A stretch of DNA of 64,000 bases. Source: Ruminococcus sp. AM22-13 (lineage in GTDB: Bacteria > Bacillota > Clostridia > Lachnospirales > Lachnospiraceae). Position numbers and translations under genes: made by a program. Location: NCBI RefSeq assembly GCF_003471165.1, contig NZ_QRIL01000008.1, positions 2,556 to 66,555 on the forward strand, in the 5' to 3' direction. The stretch's first letter is position 1. Each line of letters starts with the position of its first letter. Below are positions 17,815 to 26,950 of the stretch, piece after piece. The notes below the pieces were generated by a model. That model was not told the origin of the DNA, ran no database searches, and worked only from the letters and a program-made list of their open reading frames with translations.

Positions 17815-19113
17815 ATGTTGATAGAATTCAGGTTCAAGAATTATAGATCATTTCGTGATGAGGCGACGCTATCTATGGAAGCAACGGGGCTTGGCCCCTT
17901 CAAAAAGAGCTTGATTTCATATGGTTCGTTGAACTTATTACCGAGCGTTGCTATATATGGAAAAAATGGTGGAGGTAAAAGTAATGTAATCCGGGCGTTT
18001 TGGCTGGCTGTGCAATTCATTAAAAATGCACAAAGAACACAGCACGAAAACGCAAAAATACCAGTAATACCATTTGCTTTAAATGATTATTCTGAAGATG
18101 AACCAACAGAATTTGAATTTATCTATACTCTAGACGGAATTAAATACTGGTATTCCTTTGCTGCAACAAAGGAAAAGATATATAAAGAATATTTATACCA
18201 CGCACCAAAGGGACAAAAAGCGTTAGTTTTTAAAAGAGAAAATCAATCATTTATTTTTACAGAAGAAAAGGCAAAAAGAAAGTTAATCAGCGAAACCGTT
18301 GCATCGAATCAGTTGTTCTTTTCGTTGGCTTGTACAATGAATGACGCTATTTGCGCAACTGCAATGAAGTGGTTTCGGGAATTGCTTTATTTTTCAAGGG
18401 ATTATTCAGATATTCCTAAACAGCTGTTGGATTATTCTAATGATGCCAATATGCTACAGGCGATTTCGGATTATGCTAAAGCTGCGGATCTCGGTATCGA
18501 AAGTATGCAATTTGAAATTGACAGTAAGGAAATTAAGGACAATCTAAGTTTTCCCGAGAATATACCAGACGGTATAAAAACAGCCTTGATTCAGTTTATG
18601 CATATTCTGGCAGATACGTCGAGCAACTCAGAAACAAGATTAAAAATGAATGAGGTTAAAGCAATATCGAAACATCAGGGTATCAATGCTAATGGAGAAG
18701 CGGTTTTATACCCGTTAGAATTATCGGATGAATCAGACGGAACCAGAAAACTCATGTCTATTGCACCTGCAATCGAGTCAGCACTGAAAAAAGGCGGAGT
18801 TCTTATCGTTGATGAAATTGAAAAAGAACTTCATCCAATGTTGGTAGATTTTGTTGTGGCAAAATTCCAGAGTAAGCAGTCTAACCCAAAAGGAGCGCAG
18901 CTTATCTTTACGACTCATAACACGGAACTTATGAATATGGAAATCCTGCGTAAGGATCAGTTGTACTTTGCAGACAAAAGCAATGAAGATGGGATATCAG
19001 AACTTTATAGTATTAGTGGATTAGGTACCAGAACTACAGAAAATATCAGAAAGGGATATTTGCTTGGTAAATATGGTGCAACTCCTGATATTGAGATTGA
19101 GGAGGTGGAATAA
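17815..19113 (+). CDS. rloA: RloA/AbiLi-like AAA (ABC-type) ATPase
   Basis: 432 residues. The SMC/RecF-like start IEFRFKNYRSFRDEATLSM leads to Walker A YGKNGGGKSN (~residue 53). Late motifs are SDGTRKLMSIAP (signature), GVLIVDEIEKELHP (Walker B) and IFTTHNTEL (switch His). This OLD-family architecture, paired with a TOPRIM-like partner, is known from RloAB/AbiL and PARIS phage-defence systems, where the ATPase senses infection and the partner is the effector. GGAGGG precedes the ATG. Its stop codon overlaps the next start by one base, so the two are coupled. Confidence 0.87.
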   Translation: MLIEFRFKNYRSFRDEATLSMEATGLGPFKKSLISYGSLNLLPSVAIYGKNGGGKSNVIRAFWLAVQFIKNAQRTQHENAKIPVIPFALNDYSEDEPTEFEFIYTLDGIKYWYSFAATKEKIYKEYLYHAPKGQKALVFKRENQSFIFTEEKAKRKLISETVASNQLFFSLACTMNDAICATAMKWFRELLYFSRDYSDIPKQLLDYSNDANMLQAISDYAKAADLGIESMQFEIDSKEIKDNLSFPENIPDGIKTALIQFMHILADTSSNSETRLKMNEVKAISKHQGINANGEAVLYPLELSDESDGTRKLMSIAPAIESALKKGGVLIVDEIEKELHPMLVDFVVAKFQSKQSNPKGAQLIFTTHNTELMNMEILRKDQLYFADKSNEDGISELYSISGLGTRTTENIRKGYLLGKYGATPDIEIEEVE

Positions 19114-19766
19114 TGCCTCGTAAAGTAAAATCTGCCAAACCACTAATCTATGTATTTTGCGAAGGTGAAAGTGAACAGGCATACACTGATTATTTAAAAA
19201 AGACTTTCTCGGATGTTGCTGTTTTAAAAAGGCCACCAGATACAGGACTGTTTGAAGAAGCAGATGCAAAGTTTTCAAAGTCGCCCAAATATAAAAACAG
19301 CATAGATGTAACAGATGAAATATGGTTTTTTTATGATATAGAAGAAAAGGATATTCCAAAATGGAATGATAGGTTTACGATTATAAAGAAACTTCGTAAC
19401 TTGAGAAAAAAACAAGGAATACGGGTAAGATTACTAATGACTAGTGGATGTATTGAGTATTGGTTTATGTTGCATTACAAATACTATACTCCGAAACTCA
19501 TTACCGTTCCTGAAAAGGAAAAGGTTATTAATGAAGTTAAAAAATTAATCCCAACTTACGTAAAAGGAAATTCTGCGGCAACAGAGAAGATTGCAGTCAA
19601 TTATCAAAAAGCTGTAGAAAATTCAAAGAAAACTGTAAAAGCATTATTGCAAGATGGACTGCCGGGAATAGATGATACAGATGTTAGAAACCAATGGTTA
19701 AATACAAGGAGCGTCACATTTTCTAATGTATATGAAGCAATTGAATTTTTACAAAACTGTGGATAA
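19113..19766 (+). CDS. rloB: RloB/AbiLii-like protein (TOPRIM-like effector)
   Basis: 217 residues of the RloB family. IYVFCEGESEQAYTDYL supplies the TOPRIM-type Glu, and DEIWFFYDIEEKD the acidic pair expected for a metal-dependent nuclease. SGCIEYWFMLHY is a family motif. In the related PARIS system the TOPRIM partner cuts tRNA; for RloB the target is not known to me. It is translationally coupled to rloA and followed by a strong terminator at 19805-19854. Confidence 0.85.
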   Translation: MPRKVKSAKPLIYVFCEGESEQAYTDYLKKTFSDVAVLKRPPDTGLFEEADAKFSKSPKYKNSIDVTDEIWFFYDIEEKDIPKWNDRFTIIKKLRNLRKKQGIRVRLLMTSGCIEYWFMLHYKYYTPKLITVPEKEKVINEVKKLIPTYVKGNSAATEKIAVNYQKAVENSKKTVKALLQDGLPGIDDTDVRNQWLNTRSVTFSNVYEAIEFLQNCG

Positions 19767-19804
19767 AAATGTATCGTAACATTTGAGTCAGACTCGATGA
19801 TACG

Positions 19805-19854
19805 AATACCCGCTGCGGAAGATATTATGCATATCTGTCCGCAGCGGGTGTTTT
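19805..19854 (+). terminator. Terminator after rloB; right copy of the 50-bp direct repeat
   Basis: A perfect 12-bp stem ACCCGCTGCGGA/TCCGCAGCGGGT with a 17-nt loop, then GTTTTT. It is almost identical to 17615-17664. The right copy keeps the perfect stem, so it looks like the ancestral or functional terminator. Confidence 0.85.
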
Positions 19855-19871
19855 TGCACCTATTTCAAAAT

Positions 19872-19988
19872 CTATTTCGTTCCTTTTCCCTTGCCTTCCA
19901 CTATTACAACACCTTTTTTCATCATAGATTTAAGTAATTGTGTTGTCTTTGATTTGCCAAATACAGCCTCCGATGTAGTATAACTCAT
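19872..19988 (-). pseudogene. 38-codon winged-helix-like remnant
   Basis: A short reading frame (MSYTTSEAVFGKSKTTQLL, ending VIVEGKGKGTK) resembles the C-terminal winged helix found after AlbA_2 or Fic domains. Its ATG overlaps the stop of the S8 peptidase fragment as ATGA. It is probably the tail of a lost gene, though translational coupling leaves open a small real protein. Confidence 0.4.
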
Positions 19989-20895
19989 TTTGGAATGCTC
20001 TGAGCTGTACATAGTGCTCCCCATCCCACCTCTTCATTGGGATACTCCTCGTACCCCGGTAATGGTCTGGCGCCTCTTCGGAGATAGGCTTTTACTTTTT
20101 CCCCATAGAGGTAGGGATCGTTTCCATTTACAATCCCCCATTGCATTAACAATGCTGCGGCTCCGCTGACAAAAGGTGCTGCAAAGGAAGTCCCTGTTAC
20201 TGTTCTGTAACCGCCGCCGGGTACGGGAGCAACTATGTTTACTCCAGGTGCAACCAGATCAGGTTTCAGATATGGCAGCATCCTGCTGCCCCTTCCGGAA
20301 AAATCCGCATAGGAGTCAACCAGCGAATCATATGCCCCAACTGCAATAATCCGCCGGGCAGTAGCGGGTATGGTCAAAGTTCCATATGCCCTTGGTTCAT
20401 AAAACCCGGTTCCTCTGTTCAGGGTATTTCCACCTGGCAGCCACAGGTAATATTCTCCTCCCCTGACCTTTTTTCCACTTAGAATGATTTTCCAGTCTCC
20501 ACTGTCCACATAAGTTTCCACAGGAAGGAAATCTATGTAGATTTCCTGTGTCAGATGATAGGGTCCAGGTTTTCCATAATAGATTAAAAGCTCTGTATTT
20601 CCCAGTTTGTACCTCTGAGGACCAAGCTTTTCATCTAAGGGGCCGATCCGGTTTCCGGATGGATTTTCAATATAAATACTCATCTCATCCTCATAGGATT
20701 TCCATAACTGCACATTTAATGTTGGTTCCCTGCTGCTCACAGATAATTCTATCTGTCTGGTCTGTCCCTGTTTCAGGGTTCCGCCCTCATGCAGAGGCTG
20801 ATTGCCATTGTTTCCTGTACCTGTACAGATAACCAGACGTCCCGTAGAAGAAACCATATCTATATATGTTTCAAGAAGGGAATCTCCCTTATGTG
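19985..20895 (-). pseudogene. C-terminal half of S8 (subtilisin/Csp-like) peptidase, separated by the mobile element
   Basis: The fragment reads in frame from the element edge (THKGDSLLETYIDM...). It contains the oxyanion-hole region TGNNGN, a long Csp-type insert, and the catalytic Ser in TGTSFAAPFVSG (residue ~224 from the internal Met at 20857). It lacks catalytic Asp and His, which are on the other half at 44967-45788. Joined at ATGTG, the two halves give one ~580-residue protein with the family motif GNNYGSH-KGDSLLET. Csp-like S8 proteases of Clostridia include spore-germination proteases; the exact role here is unknown. Confidence 0.88.
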
Positions 20896-20917
20896 TTCAT
20901 TATAACTAGGGGAAAGT
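20891..20917 (+). other. Left element end (attL core and recombinase arm)
   Basis: Shared core ATGTG followed by TTCATTATAACTAGGGGAAA. The TTATAA..AGGGGAAA part mirrors the right end. Everything left of the core belongs to the split peptidase gene. Confidence 0.75.
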
Positions 20918-20940
20918 TATTGTAAAAAAATTTGCAGTCT

Positions 20941-22533
20941 TTACACTGCATTTTTCTCTTTAGAATAAGGTGACTGATACTTAAATACGATGTCAATGCT
21001 CTTATCTCCATTCACAACAATCTTTTCTATCAACTCTGTCACAATTTCTCTTGTCACTTCGGATAATGTTCCATACTTGATAAATTTCTCTATCCAGTTT
21101 TCATAAGATTCTTCTGCCTCTCCAAAGCTGTCTTTCTCTTGTTCTGCCAACTGAATCTTCGCCCTGATCTCTTTATCCTGCTTTTCATATTCTGCCTTAT
21201 AGGAGAGGTATTCTTCTTTATCCAGAACACCATCTACATAATTTTCGTAAGTTTTCTTTTTATACTTCTGGACAGCCACAAGTTCTTTTTGTAACCGTTC
21301 AATCTTCTGATTTGCTTCTGCACATCGTCTCTGCACCTCCTTCTTCCTGTCTGCTGCTTTTAATATTTCATCCTTATCACTCTCTTTTAGTGCCAGTTCC
21401 GCTTGTCTTTGGATTTCATTTTTCACAATAGAATCTAATACTTCTTTTTTAATGAAATGAGAATAACAAACTGTGTTTCCTTTTTTATGATAGGTACCGC
21501 ACTCATAACCATCCCGACAGGTAACCCTCTGGAAATTATATCCGCAATCTCCGCAAACAATAATTCCTGCGTATGGATTTACCTTTCTCACTTCGCTATT
21601 AAATCCCGGTGTCCGTGTTCTTTTCTTCATAAGTTTCTGTACCTGCTCAAAAGTATCTTTGCTGATAATTGCTTCGTGCATTCCTTCCACAATATACTGC
21701 TGTTCCTCTGGAATATATTGATACTTTTCCACTTTATAGGATATCTTTTCTGATTTATGCTGTACCATAGCCCCTGTATAAACTCTGTTTCGCAAAATTA
21801 CATTGATCGTAGGATATGCCCAGCCCTTTGCACCCGCTTTTTCTAATGCATTGGCATATTTCAATTCCTGCACCTTTCTCTTATACTCTGACGGTGTCAG
21901 AATTCCTTCCTGATTCAGTTTCTTTGCAATACCATCCCTGGAATATCCTTCCAGACTCATATAAAAGATTCTCCGTACCACTTTAGCTGCTTCTTCATCT
22001 ACAAGAAAATGATGCTTATCTGCCGGATCTTTTACATATCCATATGGGGCAAACCCAGACATAAACTGTCCCCGTTTCTTCTGGGCGGTCAATGCACCTC
22101 TGATTTTCTTAGATATATCACGACTATACATATCATTAAACAGCGTCTTAAACTGTGCCAATTCTTCATTACTGTGATGAACAGAATCCACGCCATCCAA
22201 AATTGCAATATAACGCACACCCAAAGATGGAAAAACACGCTCGATATAATTACTGGTTTCAATATGTTCACGCCCAAGCCGGGAAATATCTTTCGTAATA
22301 ACGCCTTGAATTTTCCCTTTGTAGATATCCTCCATCATCCGCTGAAATTCCGGTCTATTCGCAAAATAAAGCCCCGAATAACCGTCATCAATATAAATAT
22401 CTGCGATTTCCAGATCCTCTGATTTAGTCACATACTCACGAATCAGTTTCATCTGATTTTCAATACTCTCACTAACTTTATTCTCTCCATCATCCTTCGA
22501 CAGACGACAATATACACCCATCTGATACATCAT
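20941..22533 (-). CDS. Large serine recombinase (element integrase/excisionase)
   Basis: 530 residues. The resolvase domain starts GVYCRLSKDDGE with the catalytic Ser at ~12, then RLGREHIET. A recombinase domain (~residues 165-290) and a zinc ribbon follow: CGDCGYNF and CGTYHKKGNTVC. A long coiled coil (~380-460) typical of large serine integrases comes last. It starts on an ATGA overlap with the upstream recombinase gene, so the two are made together. It lies 46 bp from the element end, the usual place for the integrase. Confidence 0.93.
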   Translation of the reverse strand: MMYQMGVYCRLSKDDGENKVSESIENQMKLIREYVTKSEDLEIADIYIDDGYSGLYFANRPEFQRMMEDIYKGKIQGVITKDISRLGREHIETSNYIERVFPSLGVRYIAILDGVDSVHHSNEELAQFKTLFNDMYSRDISKKIRGALTAQKKRGQFMSGFAPYGYVKDPADKHHFLVDEEAAKVVRRIFYMSLEGYSRDGIAKKLNQEGILTPSEYKRKVQELKYANALEKAGAKGWAYPTINVILRNRVYTGAMVQHKSEKISYKVEKYQYIPEEQQYIVEGMHEAIISKDTFEQVQKLMKKRTRTPGFNSEVRKVNPYAGIIVCGDCGYNFQRVTCRDGYECGTYHKKGNTVCYSHFIKKEVLDSIVKNEIQRQAELALKESDKDEILKAADRKKEVQRRCAEANQKIERLQKELVAVQKYKKKTYENYVDGVLDKEEYLSYKAEYEKQDKEIRAKIQLAEQEKDSFGEAEESYENWIEKFIKYGTLSEVTREIVTELIEKIVVNGDKSIDIVFKYQSPYSKEKNAV

Positions 22534-24119
22534 ATCACCCCATCTTTCTCAAGTATTCTATCTGGTGAACTCTCTACTGAAGCAAACTTAAAATATATAT
22601 CTATTTTCTGCTCTGGATATACATAAATTTTATCAACTAACTCCACAAGCGCTTCTCTGGTAAGCTGCTTTACCGTTATTCTTCTGCGATTAAAGTGCTC
22701 CAACCATATCTTTGTTTCATTGACCGCCGCCCGCTGCCTTTGCTCTTCATGGTTCAGTTCTGATAATTCTTTTTGATATTTCTGATTCTCTGTTTCATAC
22801 ATCTGTTTTAATTCCAGATATTCCTCTTTGGAAAGTACTTCATCCATAAACTGTTCATATGCTCGTTTCCGGTATTCCAGATTTCTTTCTATTTTTGCCT
22901 GCAATTTTGCAATTTTACCATCCAGTTCCGGCTGTTTCTGTCTGATCTGAGTTTCCAGATTCTTCATATCCATCTTCATCTGTTTCAATTGCTGGTTGAT
23001 TGCAAATACAACCAGTTCATCCAGCTTTTCAAATGTAATATGATTCAGCTCACAGTAATTCTGCCCCTGCTTCTGATGAAAACCACACATATATCCGTCA
23101 TAGTCTTTATGAGATGCCAGATAACGTTTTCGCATGGCTGTTTTACATTTCCCACAAAAGAGCAGTCCCACATATTTATGTGGTTCATTGTTTTTATCAA
23201 AATAGGAAACTCTGCGCCCCTTTCTTATTTGCTGAACCCTATCAAACTCTTCTTTAGAAATGATTGCCTCATGTGCATCCGGCACCAGCTCCATTTCTTC
23301 CAGGGGAATTGCCTTTTTGTATTTCAGCTTATAAGACGGTCTTTCATGTTTCCGAATCACAACCGCCCCAGTATAGACCGGATTCTTTAAAATTCCACTT
23401 ACAGTAGACGATGTCCACAGACCTTTTCCCGAATCCCATACATAATTGGTTTTTAAAACTTCCTTTTTATATTTTGCGGGACAAGGGATTTCATCTTCAT
23501 TCAAAGTCCTGCAAATAACCGTACAGCCAAATCCATTTTGATACATTCTGTAAATTCTTCGAACAACCTCGGCTGCATAAGGATCAATTTCCAGATGATT
23601 ATGAATTGTTTTACTTTTCACATATCCAAAGGGGGGCTGTTTCGGAGTATATTCGCCCATACTTCTTTTGGTCTGAATCGTTGTCTTAATCTTTCTGGAT
23701 GTATCTCTCAAATACATATCATTCAGCAAAGTTTTTATTTCTAACATTTCATCATAAGTTCCAACGGCTGAATCATAATTATCCAGAATCGAAACAATCC
23801 GAATCTGTTTCTCCGGGAAATATTTGCCTAGATAATAGTTGGTATCAATATGTTCTCTTCCAAGTCGAGATACGTCCTTAAAAATCACCATATTGATAAC
23901 ACCAAGCTCAATATCTGCCAGCATCCTCCGAAATTCAGTTCTTTCAAAATTACTTCCAGAAGCCCCATCGTCTACATAAACTTTTTTCTCTGCAATATCT
24001 TTATTCTCTGCAATATAATCTCTTGCCATCTGAATCTGAGAGTGAATACTATTGCTGTATTCACCCTCTTTATTTTGCTCTTCAATGGAAATTCGGCAAT
24101 AAATTCCTGCCTGATACAT
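22530..24119 (-). CDS. Second large serine recombinase
   Basis: 529 residues, same architecture: GIYCRISIEEQ with the catalytic Ser at ~11, RLGREHIDTNY, then a zinc ribbon (CGKCKTAM, CGFHQKQGQNYC) and a coiled coil. Well diverged from its neighbour, so it is not a recent duplication. Tandem serine recombinases suggest that both are needed for excision and integration, as partners or with split roles. GAGGG lies just upstream of the ATG. Confidence 0.92.
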   Translation of the reverse strand: MYQAGIYCRISIEEQNKEGEYSNSIHSQIQMARDYIAENKDIAEKKVYVDDGASGSNFERTEFRRMLADIELGVINMVIFKDVSRLGREHIDTNYYLGKYFPEKQIRIVSILDNYDSAVGTYDEMLEIKTLLNDMYLRDTSRKIKTTIQTKRSMGEYTPKQPPFGYVKSKTIHNHLEIDPYAAEVVRRIYRMYQNGFGCTVICRTLNEDEIPCPAKYKKEVLKTNYVWDSGKGLWTSSTVSGILKNPVYTGAVVIRKHERPSYKLKYKKAIPLEEMELVPDAHEAIISKEEFDRVQQIRKGRRVSYFDKNNEPHKYVGLLFCGKCKTAMRKRYLASHKDYDGYMCGFHQKQGQNYCELNHITFEKLDELVVFAINQQLKQMKMDMKNLETQIRQKQPELDGKIAKLQAKIERNLEYRKRAYEQFMDEVLSKEEYLELKQMYETENQKYQKELSELNHEEQRQRAAVNETKIWLEHFNRRRITVKQLTREALVELVDKIYVYPEQKIDIYFKFASVESSPDRILEKDGVI

Positions 24120-24195
24120 TCTATCCCTCTTTTCATCGGTCTTGCGTAGTCATTGTCTTTAATTGTCTTTATTTTACAACAAGAACTTAAGAAAA

Positions 24196-24363
24196 TCAAC
24201 CTGCAATTTTTCGTTCAGTAAGATTCTGAATGCACTGGATCAATGTCTTTTCCCCATTAAAATGCACTCGAATCTGATATCCTGCATGTTCATAGCTTAC
24301 ATTCTCTTTTTGGATTTCTTTTTTTGTATCCAGAACTTCTACAGAATCAAATAACGTATTCAT
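24196..24363 (-). CDS. tnpW: TnpW-like small element protein
   Basis: 55 residues from ATG at 24363, with GGAGG 9 bp upstream. The middle YEHAGYQIRVHFNGEKTL and the following helix match the TnpW family found next to serine recombinases in clostridial elements. Its function is not established. It lies 76 bp upstream of the recombinase pair on the same strand and is probably in their operon. Confidence 0.7.
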   Translation of the reverse strand: MNTLFDSVEVLDTKKEIQKENVSYEHAGYQIRVHFNGEKTLIQCIQNLTERKIAG

Positions 24364-24562
24364 GCTATATGCCTCCTTCAGCATACAGTTCTCTCTACAT
24401 CCTATGCCGGCAGGATTGTACAAAAGTTCTGTATGAATTGAATTCGGCTTTCGAAAGCCTGATTACATTCTAAAATTATTCTGCACCAATCACATTGAAT
24501 TGAAATTGACCGCAGATTGAGTTTTTAAGATTCATTTTCTTCCTATACAGTATCAATTCCTA

Positions 24563-24591
24563 TTGTCCGGAACATTTGTTCGTGTTATAAT
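24563..24591 (+). promoter_or_regulatory. Promoter of the STAND ATPase gene
   Basis: TTGTCC (24563-24568), a 17-bp spacer and TATAAT (24586-24591) preceded by TGT, an extended -10. It lies about 50 bp upstream of the TTG start of the ATPase gene. Confidence 0.75.
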
Positions 24592-24640
24592 AAAAAGACT
24601 TTAAGAATATAAAACACGAAAACCAAAGGAGGGATTTCTG

Positions 24641-26950
24641 TTGGAACGATGTGATTTTTCTTCTATTAGCACATGCCTAAAAAATCAAATCAGTGAAAGC
24701 AATCAGATGAACCAACCTGATTTTTTATACGAATTATTTGAAGATTTTATGAATGATCCGATAAATGAAGATTTTTCTATGGATAATGGTCTAATTTGCC
24801 GCTGGATAACCGGACAAGCAAAAATCAGTCCCAAAATAACCTCATATTATGCAAAACCCAGCAATCAGAAAAAACTGGCAACAACCATTCAGCGGAACTT
24901 ACTTCCCTTAATGGCAGACTGCAACATGGTTATACAGGACATTTACACGTTATTCATACAGGACGATACGATTTCGGATACAAAAAAGCAGGAACTTGTA
25001 TCTCTATATAAACCTTCTGATTCAAGGCTGTTGTTTTTAGCAAAAGTACTTTCTTTTGGTATGGAACGGCAATTTATTAAACGTGATACAAGAAATCAAA
25101 AACTGATTGCAGGAGGTGTTCTATCTCCGATTGTTCTGGATTACATTATGGACAGCGAAGTCCCAAAACCATGCCGTCATTTTCTAGGAAGAGAAGAAGA
25201 ACTGGATGAACTCCATACTTTGTTTGAAGAGAACCGACATATATTTCTTTATGGAATTGCCGGAATTGGAAAAAGCGAGCTTGCTAAAGCCTATGCAAAG
25301 CAATACAGAAAACAGTACACCAATATTCTCTATATGGAATACACCGGTAATCTATATCAAGATATTGTAGACATGGATTTTATTGATGATCCACCAGAAA
25401 TCAGTGAGCAGGAACGTTTTCAAAGACATAACCGTTTCTTACGCTCTTTGAAATCTGATACACTGCTGATCATAGACAATTTTAATGTCACATCCACACA
25501 GGACAGTTGCCTGTCAGTCGTATTAAAATACCGTTGCCGGGTTTTATTTACAACCAGAAGCCAACTGTCTGAATACTGTAGTTTTCAATTAAAAGAACTG
25601 AAAGATATACCCACTCTTTTTCAACTGACATCTGTATTTTATTCAGAAGCAGAGGAAAACCGGGCAATCGTAGAAAAAATCATAGAAACTGTACACTACC
25701 ATACTTTTGCTGTCGAACTGGCAGCCAAACTTCTGGAAAATGGAATTTTAACTCCAGAGCAATTATTGATAAAACTTCAAGAGGAAAAGGCTTCTCTTCA
25801 TAATGAAGATAAGATTAAAGTAATGAAAGATGGTCAGAGCAAAAAAGCCACCTATTACAACCATATCCATACCCTGTTTTCGTTATACTCCTTATCACGG
25901 AAACAGCAGGATATTATGTGCAATATGTGTTTTATGCCTTCATCTGGTATTTCTGCCCGTATATTTTCCAAATGGCTGGAGCTGCCTACTTTAAATGACG
26001 TGAATGATCTGATCGAGACAGGTTTTGTACAGTCAAGTCTCCGGCATACTATTTCTCTGCATCCAATGATTCAGGAAATTGCAGTTTCCGAGACCGCACC
26101 TTCTGTTACAAGCTGCCACACGTTATTGGATTCTCTGCAAAAAATATGTTTGATGCATGGCATTGAAGTTAGCTATTATAAAAAATTATTTCAAACAGTA
26201 GAAAACATCATGCTTTTCATTGAAAAGGACGATATTCCCCAATACCTGTTATTTTTAGAAGATGTTTTTCCATATATGGAGAAGTACCACTATCAAAAGG
26301 GTATGAAAAAAATCATCCAGGAACTACAGCATTTTATAAAAGCAAATACTTACGGGACTGCATCTGACCGTGCCTTACTATTGGATTATCAGGCAACTCT
26401 GGAACCCAAAACAGAAAAAGCGATAAAATTAGAAAAAGAAGCACTTGCTCAAATAAAAGAAACCACAAAAGAAAATGCCCACCTGGTTTCCAACCTCCAT
26501 TCCAATCTTGGAGGGCTTTACCGAATCAACGGACAACTTGATCTCGCTAAAAGGCACATGAAAATGGGTATCTCTCTTTTACAACAATACCAGCTTCTTT
26601 ATACTAATGACAGTATTCCTCAGATTAATAATTATGCTGTCCTCTTAATTGAAATACAAGAACCTGACCTTGCCCTGTCTGCTCTTCAGAAATTAGCACA
26701 GATTATCAAAGAATATAATTCAAACCACTGTTTGGATTATGCCCAGGTACAGGAATCCCTTGGAAGTATCTGCCTGATCACTGCAAATATTTCGCAAGCG
26801 AAAACCCATTTTAAAAAAGCCTTGAAAATTTATGAGGATATATGGGCAGACGAACCCGAATTGATTGAAGAAAAATATCAAGCAATTCAAGAATTGTATC
26901 CACAAGCTGGAATTGCTCTGGCAAAAAGTATTCTTCTCACCAAGCACTAA
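24641..26950 (+). CDS. STAND (NB-ARC-like) ATPase with C-terminal TPR repeats
   Basis: 769 residues from a TTG start with GGAGGG upstream. Residues 1-175 show no domain I recognise. FLGREEELDEL opens the NTPase, with Walker A GIAGIGKSE at ~205-213 and Walker B LLIIDNF. A winged-helix region follows, then TPR-like helices (~610-750: LHSNLGGLYRINGQLDLAKRHM and similar). STAND proteins are signal-triggered switches, used as regulators or as NLR-like antiphage sensors. Its place beside the recombinases suggests either control of the element or a cargo defence gene; I cannot choose. Confidence 0.8.
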   Translation: MERCDFSSISTCLKNQISESNQMNQPDFLYELFEDFMNDPINEDFSMDNGLICRWITGQAKISPKITSYYAKPSNQKKLATTIQRNLLPLMADCNMVIQDIYTLFIQDDTISDTKKQELVSLYKPSDSRLLFLAKVLSFGMERQFIKRDTRNQKLIAGGVLSPIVLDYIMDSEVPKPCRHFLGREEELDELHTLFEENRHIFLYGIAGIGKSELAKAYAKQYRKQYTNILYMEYTGNLYQDIVDMDFIDDPPEISEQERFQRHNRFLRSLKSDTLLIIDNFNVTSTQDSCLSVVLKYRCRVLFTTRSQLSEYCSFQLKELKDIPTLFQLTSVFYSEAEENRAIVEKIIETVHYHTFAVELAAKLLENGILTPEQLLIKLQEEKASLHNEDKIKVMKDGQSKKATYYNHIHTLFSLYSLSRKQQDIMCNMCFMPSSGISARIFSKWLELPTLNDVNDLIETGFVQSSLRHTISLHPMIQEIAVSETAPSVTSCHTLLDSLQKICLMHGIEVSYYKKLFQTVENIMLFIEKDDIPQYLLFLEDVFPYMEKYHYQKGMKKIIQELQHFIKANTYGTASDRALLLDYQATLEPKTEKAIKLEKEALAQIKETTKENAHLVSNLHSNLGGLYRINGQLDLAKRHMKMGISLLQQYQLLYTNDSIPQINNYAVLLIEIQEPDLALSALQKLAQIIKEYNSNHCLDYAQVQESLGSICLITANISQAKTHFKKALKIYEDIWADEPELIEEKYQAIQELYPQAGIALAKSILLTKH

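Noticed and set aside
17615..19854. The 50-bp repeats as a CRISPR or attachment-site pair
   Set aside because: There are only two copies, 2.2 kb apart, and each forms a terminator hairpin. No integrase lies between them.
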